From: Halapricum hydrolyticum
GTDB lineage: Archaea; Halobacteriota; Halobacteria; Halobacteriales; Haloarculaceae
Assembly (NCBI GenBank): GCA_025517565.1
Contig: JAOPKD010000012.1
Span: 1-64,000 of the forward strand
Direction: 5' to 3'
DNA: 64,000 nt
Below, one piece after another: positions 58,004 through 64,000 of the stretch. The notes beneath the pieces were generated by a model that saw nothing but the letters and a program-made list of their open reading frames with translations, had not been told where the DNA came from and made no database searches. Positions within the stretch are counted from its first letter, which is position 1, and each line of letters opens with the position of its first letter. The position numbers were made by a program, and so were the translations under genes.

Positions 58004-58795
58004 TCACCCGATGGCCGGGTGCGGAAGCCGCTTGCGGACGCGCGCGAACGCGTCAGCGTCGAGCCCCGTGACCCCGAGGCGTCGCCCGTGAGCGTCGCTG
58101 CCGCCGGTCGCCAGCAGCCCGTGCCGGTCGATCGCACGCCGAACCGGCCGGAGGTCGACGTCGCGGTCGTAGGGATAGGCCAGCTCGACAGCGTCCAGTT
58201 CGGCGGTCAGTCCGAGCGCGTGTTCGGGCTCACGGTAGCGCAACGGATGGGCCAGCCCGACGAACGCGGCCGCCTCGTCCAGCAGTCGCCGGCCGGTCTC
58301 GAAGTCGGGGATCTCCCTGGAGACGAAACAGGGATCGCCATCGCCGATGAGCGTCTCGAAGGTCTCCTGGTAGCCGAGGTCGGCGTCGCTATCTGCGATC
58401 GCGCGGGCGACGTGCGGCCGACCGACGCCGGGATGAAACTCGACGTCCAGCGCGACGCCGAGTCGGTCCTCGACGCAGTCGACGATCGCACGGGCGCGCT
58501 CGACCCGGTCGCGCTGGATGCGCCCGCAGGCTGCCTCGAGATCGGGCGTCGGATCCAGGCCGTATCCGAGCAGGTCGACCCGCTGTCGGCCGGCGTCGAC
58601 CCGGAGTTCGATCCCGTGGACGACCGTCACGCCGTCGCGCCTGACCACGGGGGCGTCCAGACCGGGCTGGAGCCGATCGTGGTCGGTGATCGCGACGGCC
58701 TCGAGCCCGGCCTGCCGTGCAGCCGGCGGCACCGCCTCGGGCTTGAGCTCGCCATCGGAAACCGTCGTGTGCACGTGCAGATCCGCCCGGACCAT
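58004..58795 (-). CDS. PHP-domain metal-dependent phosphoesterase
   Basis: The 263-residue product is a trinuclear-metal PHP phosphoesterase resembling TrpH/RNase AM. The motifs are visible in order: RADLHVHTTVSDG near residue 3, ITDHDRL near 36, HGIELRVD near 60, GRPHVARAI near 125 and TGGSDAHG near 232. These supply the histidines and aspartates of the metal site. Members act on nucleotides or RNA 5' ends; the substrate here is not certain. It is divergent from the DUF5789-like gene. Confidence 0.88.
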   Translation of the reverse strand: MVRADLHVHTTVSDGELKPEAVPPAARQAGLEAVAITDHDRLQPGLDAPVVRRDGVTVVHGIELRVDAGRQRVDLLGYGLDPTPDLEAACGRIQRDRVERARAIVDCVEDRLGVALDVEFHPGVGRPHVARAIADSDADLGYQETFETLIGDGDPCFVSREIPDFETGRRLLDEAAAFVGLAHPLRYREPEHALGLTAELDAVELAYPYDRDVDLRPVRRAIDRHGLLATGGSDAHGRRLGVTGLDADAFARVRKRLPHPAIG

Positions 58796-58915
58796 ACGTC
58801 GTGTTGCCTCGCCTTGCCAAAGCGACTTCCGATCCTAGAACACATACCGATACCTTCGACAGTCCTGTATGATTAATAGTTAAGGTTTATGGGTTCGCGC
58901 CGATTCGAAGCTCGT

Positions 58916-59200
58916 ATGAAGCTCAAAAATGCAACAGCACAGTTTCAGACCCACACCTATCCAGCGACGACGGATGAGTTGATCGAGGCCTACGGCGAGA
59001 CCGAATTGACGCTGCCCAACGGGACTGAGACGCTTGGCGAGGCGCTGGGCCGTCTCGAAAGCGAGACGTTCGAGTCCGCGAACGCCGCGCACATGGCCGT
59101 CTACAGCGCGGTTTCGAGCAAAGGGATCGGTCGCAAGTACTACAGCGACCGGGATCCGATCGCGCCCGGGGAAGAAGGACCAGACCCGCTCTCGCTGTGA
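58916..59200 (+). CDS. DUF5789-like haloarchaeal protein
   Basis: The 94-residue product (KNATAQFQTHTYPATTDELI, then YGETELTLPNGTETLGEALG and VSSKGIGRKYYSDRDPIAPG) matches my recall of the DUF5789 family of small haloarchaeal proteins. No catalytic residues are evident. The short AT-rich gap ahead (TTAATAGTTAAGG near 58872-58884) gives a promoter about 30 bases upstream. The ATG at 58916 is the family start; a start nine codons earlier is less likely. Confidence 0.72.
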   Translation: MKLKNATAQFQTHTYPATTDELIEAYGETELTLPNGTETLGEALGRLESETFESANAAHMAVYSAVSSKGIGRKYYSDRDPIAPGEEGPDPLSL

Positions 59201-59232
59201 CTGGCGGCTGGAGCATCGCTCAACGGTACCGC

Positions 59233-59640
59233 CTACTTTTCGAGGAAATCCGGCTTCGAGACCCGACTGCGACTGTCGAGGTCGGGCTGATCGAGGATTT
59301 TCGCCTTGTCCAGCGCCGCGGGCAGGCGGTTCTGGCCGCCAGTGGGAACCTCCTCGCGTTCGACAGTGACCGTCTCGCCCTCGACCAGTTCCGACCAGAC
59401 GGTCTCCTCGTCGCCATTGTCGCTCTCGTACTGCTTCTTTTTGGCCTTGTTTTTCCCTTCCTCGAAGGCCAGTTCGACGATGCTGCGGTTGTAAGAGGTG
59501 TCCATCTCGGCGACGATCAGCTCGTACTCCTCGGTGTAGTCGTGGCCGAGCGACGCTGCGACACCGATCGCGAAGGCCCGACTCATCGCCTCGTCGCGGT
59601 CGAGGCCGTCCCAGTCGGTGTCGTAGGTCTGCTCGTACAT
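59233..59640 (-). CDS. Uncharacterised haloarchaeal protein next to the RAD55-like ATPase
   Basis: The 135-residue product begins MYEQTYDTDWDGLDRDEAMS and has an alpha-helical N-terminal half (AFAIGVAASLGHDYTEEYEL) with a later lysine-rich helix (FEEGKNKAKKKQYESDNGDE). The C-terminal 40 residues are polar. I do not recognise the family. Its ATG lies two bases from the stop codon of the RAD55-like gene, so both are transcribed together and may act together. Confidence 0.65.
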   Translation of the reverse strand: MYEQTYDTDWDGLDRDEAMSRAFAIGVAASLGHDYTEEYELIVAEMDTSYNRSIVELAFEEGKNKAKKKQYESDNGDEETVWSELVEGETVTVEREEVPTGGQNRLPAALDKAKILDQPDLDSRSRVSKPDFLEK

Positions 59641-59641
59641 G

Positions 59642-60355
59642 CTATCCCTGGATCTTCTCTTCGGAGTGGACCGCCAGCCCGCGGTCGCTGAACGAGATCC
59701 TGCGGATGTCACAGTCGATTGGCGTGCCACGCATCTTGATGACCTGGATGCCGCGAGTCATGCCGCCCGACTCCAGGTAGTTGTGAAAGAAGATGACCCC
59801 GTGGGCGAGATAGTGCTCGTCGGAGTAGGCAGTCGGGTCGGTCATCTCGGAGATGAGCAGGATCGTCGCGTCGGTCTGTTTCAGCGCCGAGAGAAAGCCG
59901 GTGATCTCCTGGTTGGCATCCGAGAAGAAATGCTGGAGCAGCATCGTCGAGTCGATCACCGCGCGGTCGATGTCGTTCGAGTCGAGATAGGCGACCAGCC
60001 GGTTCGTCAACCCGCCCTCGTGGCCGAACTGGGTGATCGTGCGCTTGCCGCTCTCGGTCACGAGGTTGAGAAACTGCACCGCGTCCGACTGCATGGCCTT
60101 GTCGAACCCGAAGTCGAACCCGGACATGTCCTGCATCAGTTCCTCTTTGGTCTCGTGCATCGTCACGTACAGGCAGTTTTCGCCCTGCTTTGCGCCCTGG
60201 GTGATGAACTGCGAGGAGAAGGTCGTCTTCCCGCTACCTGGCGGTCCGCTCACGACGTACAGTCGTCGCGGCAGCAGGCCACCATCGACGAGCTCGTCGA
60301 ACCCGGGGACGCCACTCGAGATGCGCATGTCTGAAACAGCGTGACCTCGTGCCAT
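59642..60355 (-). CDS. RAD55/KaiC-like P-loop ATPase
   Basis: The 237-residue product is a single RecA-fold domain of the RAD55/KaiC group. It has Walker A GPPGSGKTT near residue 37, the KaiC-like GFDELVDGGLLPRRLYVVSG just before it, and Walker B DRAVIDSTMLLQHF near 125-140. GVIFFHNYLESGGM is a further family segment. Such proteins in haloarchaea are often tied to signal transduction, chemotaxis or DNA repair; no partner gene identifies which. A small helical protein gene follows in the same operon. Confidence 0.85.
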   Translation of the reverse strand: MARGHAVSDMRISSGVPGFDELVDGGLLPRRLYVVSGPPGSGKTTFSSQFITQGAKQGENCLYVTMHETKEELMQDMSGFDFGFDKAMQSDAVQFLNLVTESGKRTITQFGHEGGLTNRLVAYLDSNDIDRAVIDSTMLLQHFFSDANQEITGFLSALKQTDATILLISEMTDPTAYSDEHYLAHGVIFFHNYLESGGMTRGIQVIKMRGTPIDCDIRRISFSDRGLAVHSEEKIQG

Positions 60356-60533
60356 AGATGTTTCCTCATTGTTTCCAACAGTGATAATTCCCCCGTAACG
60401 AGACTGATCTGCCAATCCATGTTCGTGGCGCCCGGCGACTTCGCGGTGGTTGAGCGTCGAACGCGAAGCGTTTTTGCCCACAGACTGACTCCATCGTACT
60501 AATGACTGCCAACACGTACCGGAGGTGTCGTCC

Positions 60534-61511
60534 GTGACGAGCGATATGACCGAGATCACGGTCGTCGGCGAGGACGATACCGGACTGATCGCCAACGTCA
60601 CCTCGTTGCTGTTCGAGCGCGGCATCAACATCGAAGACCTCGATCAGGCCGTCCGGGAGGGCGTCTTCCGGATGACGATGCACGTCGATACCTCGGAGAT
60701 GGTCTGCACGGAATCGAAACTCCGCGAGGACCTTCAGGAGCTGGGCGAGGAACTCGACGTCGACATCAAAGTCCGGTTCCCGAAAGACCGGGAAACCCAG
60801 TCGATCGCTGTCCTCGTGACCAAAGAGTCACACTGCCTGGAGGCGATCTTCGAGGCCTGGGCCAGCGGCGAACTCGGAGCCGATATCGACGTGGTGATCG
60901 GCAACCACTCCGATCTACAGCCGCTCGCGGAGAAATACGAGGTACCGTTCCACGACATCGGCGACGAGAAGGGGACGCCCGACGAGGCCGAACTGCTCGA
61001 GTTGCTCGAGGAATACGACTCGGATCTGATCGTGCTGGCGCGGTACATGCGGATCCTCAGTCCGGACGTCGTGTTCCGCTACGAAAACCAGATCATCAAC
61101 GTCCATCCGAGCCTGCTTCCCGCGTTCCCGGGCGCGTCGGCGTACATGCAGGCGATCGAGGAGGGCGTGCGAATCGCTGGCGTGACTGCCCACTACGTGA
61201 CGACCGACCTCGACCAGGGTCCGATCATCACTCAGCGCGCATTCAACGTCCCCGACGACGCAACCGAGGAGGAGCTCCAGCGCATCGGCCAGCCACTGGA
61301 GGCCGAGGCGCTACTGGAAGCGATCGAGCTCCATCTCGATCAGGAGGTCTCGGTCCATCGCGGCCGGACGAAACTGCGCAATCCCGAAGAAACCGACGCG
61401 CAGTTGGGCGCACCGGAGCAACTCGACGAACTCAACCCTGATCGGCCAGTCGACGGACTCGGCGAGTTCCTCGCCGACCAGGACGACACACAGGTCGAGG
61501 CCGACGATTAG
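60534..61511 (+). CDS. purU: Formyltetrahydrofolate deformylase
   Basis: This enzyme hydrolyses 10-formyl-tetrahydrofolate to formate and THF, balancing one-carbon pools. The 325-residue product has an N-terminal ACT domain (ITVVGEDDTGLIANVTSLLF) and a C-terminal formyl-hydrolase domain. That domain has SLLPAFPGA preceded by the catalytic NVHP segment near residue 190, and VTTDLDQGPII near 230 with the catalytic aspartate. GGAGGT at 60521-60526, 7 bases before the GTG at 60534, decides the start. A tail of about 45 acidic residues is extra. The purine-type partner genes are not nearby. Confidence 0.92.
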   Translation: MTSDMTEITVVGEDDTGLIANVTSLLFERGINIEDLDQAVREGVFRMTMHVDTSEMVCTESKLREDLQELGEELDVDIKVRFPKDRETQSIAVLVTKESHCLEAIFEAWASGELGADIDVVIGNHSDLQPLAEKYEVPFHDIGDEKGTPDEAELLELLEEYDSDLIVLARYMRILSPDVVFRYENQIINVHPSLLPAFPGASAYMQAIEEGVRIAGVTAHYVTTDLDQGPIITQRAFNVPDDATEEELQRIGQPLEAEALLEAIELHLDQEVSVHRGRTKLRNPEETDAQLGAPEQLDELNPDRPVDGLGEFLADQDDTQVEADD

Positions 61512-61730
61512 CGGCCCTGCGGCTAGTTTTGCGGTGCCGCCGAATAATGAATTGTAAACTCGTGTCGAGTTGCTAAACTCTTATGGGCAACCATGAGAGA
61601 GCTACGTACAGAAAACGATGTACGCCACGGGCGAGAGTGAGGAGTTCGGTTTGGATCGGTGGCGAATCTGGGGACACGACAGTACGAACGAACGCCGGCG
61701 AGCCGGCTCACCGGCCGGAGGCGACCGCGT
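61512..61730. other. Intergenic region before the repeat surface protein
   Basis: No gene is supported. The frame 61583-61996 is arginine-rich and in a different frame from the exported protein, so it is not used. The left part is A+T-rich and may hold the promoter of the following gene, with TAAACTCTTATGG near 61572-61584 as the best TATA-like segment. Confidence 0.35.
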
Positions 61731-64000
61731 ATGAGGCCGTCGACGAGCGGTCCGGGCGAGCGACTCGTGGCGCTGGCGCTGGTCGCACTCGTGCTCGCAA
61801 GTTCGGTCAGTGGCGTCGTGACGGTCACGACCGGCGTCGCGAGCGCGGCGGCGAACTCGGGGACCGTCGAGGGAACGCCGTACCTCAACGCGAGTGCGCC
61901 GGACGCCAGACTCGAACCCGGCCAGGACGGCACGGTCTCGGTCTCGCTGACCAACAACGCAAAGATCGACGACAACAACGAGACCCATCCGTCTGAAGCC
62001 CGCACGCGGGCCGGAGAAGCACGGTCGATCGACGTCAACGTCAGTGACACTCGCGACGCACCGCTGACTGTCCGGACGAACGCACAGCCGGCGGGCACGA
62101 TCCAGGATGGACAGACCGGCGGCCCCTACACCTTCGACGTGTTGGTCGACGAGGACGCGCAACCGGGCACGTACAAGATGAACGTGACAACCGAGTATCG
62201 CCACGCCGAGCGCGTCACCTACGACGAAGTCGCCGAGGGCGAGTATCAGTACAGCGAGGAGGTCGTCAACCGGACGGAAACCGATACGATCACCGTCGAG
62301 ATCGAGCCGGAACCCGACATCGAGGTCGACTACGAGTACCACGACGTCCCGGTCGGCGGTGAGGGGATCATCTACGTCAACGCGACGAATACCGGCGGCG
62401 AGAGCGTGACAGACGCGACCCTGTCGCTCACCTCGAGCGACTCGGATCTGTACTTCGGCTCCGGCACGGCGAGTTCGGAGACGAACCTGGGAGACCTGGG
62501 AGCCGGCGAGACGAAAGTCCGGCGCTTCCGGGCAGGAACCGTCGAGAGTGCCGTGAAACGGCCGTATTCGATCGACTCGACGGTCCAGTACACCGACAGT
62601 GAAGACAACCAGGGGAGTCAGTCGGATTCGTTCGCGATCGTCCCCGAACCGCGGACGCGTTTCACCGTCGAGAACCTCACGCACGACGTGCCCCAGAACG
62701 GCGAGGGGATGCTCACGGTGAACGTCTCTCACTCCGCCGGGAAGGACATCGAGGACGTGACGGTCACGGCGACCGCGACGGACGGCGACGTCTACCTCGG
62801 CTCGCCCGGCTCGCCCTCCTCGACGGTCCAGTTCGATCAGTGGGGGGCTGATCAGTCCCGCCAGCTCACGTTCCGGGCTGGAACCGGCGACAGCACCGTC
62901 AATCGGTCCTACCCGATCGAGTTGCAGTTCGAGTACACTGACAGCGACGACAACGACAACTCCCGGACCGAATACGTCGAGTTCGTTCCCGGTGGACGCG
63001 AGCGTTTCGCCGTCGAGAACCTCGCGCACGACGTGTCTCTCGGTGGCGAGGGGACGCTCACGATGAACGTCTCGCAGGTCGCGGGGAAGGACATCGAGGA
63101 CGTGACGGTCACGGCGACCGCGACGGACGGCGACGTCTACCTCGGCTCGCCCGGCTCGCCCTCCTCGACGGTCCAGTTCGATCAGTGGGAGGCCAACCGG
63201 TCCCGCCAGCTCACGCTCCGGGCTGGAACCGGTGACAGCGCAGTCAATCGGTCCTATCCGATCGAGTTGCAGTTCGAGTACACCGACAGCGACGACAACG
63301 ATAACTCCCGGACGAAATACGTCGAGTTCGTCCCACACGAGCGAAGCGAGTTTCGCGTGACGGACCTCGACCACAACGTCCCGCAGGCCGGTGAAGGGAC
63401 GATCACGATGAACGTCTCGCAGGTCGTCGGCAAGGACATCGAAGACGTCACCGTCACCGCGACTGCCCCCGACACGGCGGTCTATCTCGGCTCGGACGCC
63501 TCCCGGTCGGCGACAACCCGGTTCGAACGGTGGAGCACGAACGCGACCCGGCGGCTCACGTTCCGGGCCGGGACGGACAGCAGCGCGGTCAATCGGTCCT
63601 ACCCGATCGAGTTGCAGTTCGAGTACACCGATCGCGACGACAACGACAACTCCCGGACCGAGTACGTCCAGTTCGTCCCACACGACCGGCCCGAGTTCGA
63701 GATCCGGACGGTCGATCACGACGTGCCTCGGGAGGGAACTGGCTACCTGACCGTCGAGGCGACCAGCGCGGTCTCGCGAAACATCTCCGACGTGACGGTG
63801 ACGGCGACGGCTCCCGACTCCGAGGTCTATCTGGGATCGGAGGCCTCGCCGTCGGCGACGGCGTTCGTCGAGACGTGGACAGCGGGCGAGCGCAAGCGAT
63901 TCACGTTCCGGCCGGGAACGACAGCCAACGCGGTCGCCAACAGGACCTATCCGATCGAGTTGCAGTTCGAGTACACCGATCGCGACGACAACGACAACTC
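61731..64000 (+). CDS. Exported repeat surface protein (COG1361/NEW3-like), partial at window end
   Basis: The open frame from the ATG at 61731 runs off the window, giving at least 756 residues. A signal peptide (LVALALVALVLASSVSGVVT, cleaved near ASAAA) is followed by a CARDB/NEW3-like domain with GQDGTVSVSLTNNAK. Then come at least five modules of about 115 residues (from about 62315, 62660, 63005, 63350 and 63695), each with an N-terminal HDVP-GEG stretch, DVTVTATA and YPIELQFEYTD. Modules 3 and 4 share about 105 identical bases. A COG1361-type S-layer-associated protein is likely. Whether it has a PGF-CTERM or membrane anchor cannot be seen. Confidence 0.8.
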   Translation, partial: MRPSTSGPGERLVALALVALVLASSVSGVVTVTTGVASAAANSGTVEGTPYLNASAPDARLEPGQDGTVSVSLTNNAKIDDNNETHPSEARTRAGEARSIDVNVSDTRDAPLTVRTNAQPAGTIQDGQTGGPYTFDVLVDEDAQPGTYKMNVTTEYRHAERVTYDEVAEGEYQYSEEVVNRTETDTITVEIEPEPDIEVDYEYHDVPVGGEGIIYVNATNTGGESVTDATLSLTSSDSDLYFGSGTASSETNLGDLGAGETKVRRFRAGTVESAVKRPYSIDSTVQYTDSEDNQGSQSDSFAIVPEPRTRFTVENLTHDVPQNGEGMLTVNVSHSAGKDIEDVTVTATATDGDVYLGSPGSPSSTVQFDQWGADQSRQLTFRAGTGDSTVNRSYPIELQFEYTDSDDNDNSRTEYVEFVPGGRERFAVENLAHDVSLGGEGTLTMNVSQVAGKDIEDVTVTATATDGDVYLGSPGSPSSTVQFDQWEANRSRQLTLRAGTGDSAVNRSYPIELQFEYTDSDDNDNSRTKYVEFVPHERSEFRVTDLDHNVPQAGEGTITMNVSQVVGKDIEDVTVTATAPDTAVYLGSDASRSATTRFERWSTNATRRLTFRAGTDSSAVNRSYPIELQFEYTDRDDNDNSRTEYVQFVPHDRPEFEIRTVDHDVPREGTGYLTVEATSAVSRNISDVTVTATAPDSEVYLGSEASPSATAFVETWTAGERKRFTFRPGTTANAVANRTYPIELQFEYTDRDDNDN

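Noticed and set aside
61602..63719. Open frame of 705 codons on the minus strand at the window end
   Set aside because: Antisense to the repeat surface protein, whose signal peptide and modules establish the coding strand.

Overview
This window looks like chromosomal DNA from a haloarchaeon (class Halobacteria). The G+C content is high, the predicted proteins are strongly acidic, many genes have a TATA-like box about 27-30 bases before the start codon (leaderless transcripts), and there are a huge S-layer glycoprotein with a PGF-CTERM tail, Tat-exported proteins, HTH_10 and Lrp regulators and many small families known mainly from haloarchaea. The genus cannot be fixed from the sequence alone.

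Layout. 1-5.9 kb: a small membrane protein, prephenate dehydratase, an Hsp20 chaperone, a bacterial-type riboflavin synthase, a tiny 27-residue gene candidate and a sulfur-handling operon on the minus strand (DsrE-like, TusA, sulfide:quinone reductase-like flavoprotein, DUF1641). 6.2-12.4 kb: a cysteine-containing Tat-exported protein with a beta-propeller-like C-terminus, PCNA, and a cysteine-rich HTH_10 regulator beside a Zn/Cd/Pb-type P-type ATPase with a perfect palindrome between them. 12.5-24.8 kb: pheST, a rhomboid protease with an extra exported domain, a DUF5518-like protein, YchF, an ABC-2 exporter, a methyltransferase, RtcA and a flavodoxin. 24.8-29.3 kb: polymer-forming and membrane proteins, an Lrp regulator divergent from carA, and a long non-coding tract of stop-codon-punctuated repeats. 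29.3-38.5 kb: the 1,636-residue S-layer glycoprotein, a DUF63 protein, deoC and a second PGF-CTERM surface protein.

38.6-46.8 kb: an MtaB-type methylthiotransferase, an endonuclease/exonuclease/phosphatase-family enzyme, and an IS1341-type (TnpB-only) element inserted into a lipoprotein gene that also carries a frameshift. These are followed by HerA, pyruvoyl arginine decarboxylase, a DUF5811-like protein and a dolichol-kinase-like protein. 46.8-61.5 kb is mostly housekeeping: GlyRS with a four-CBS protein, a thiamine-binding protein, an Lrp-aminotransferase pair, tRNA-Ile(GAU) followed by a partial duplication of its own 3' end, FxsA, a DUF255 protein, TrmB, Pcm with a zinc-finger protein, a PHP-domain protein, a RAD55/KaiC-like ATPase and PurU. 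The window ends inside a surface protein made of near-identical 345-bp repeats.

The most unusual signals are non-coding. They are the repeat family behind carA and lrp, in which each unit carries two hairpins and ends in GAG-TAG-like text; the insertion site of the TnpB element, which can be rebuilt as an empty site; the tRNA-Ile 3'-end duplication folded into a long inverted repeat; a hairpin that would hide the Shine-Dalgarno sequence of the Tat-exported protein; and two perfect palindromes at regulator-target junctions. No CRISPR array, rRNA, prophage or defence island was seen.
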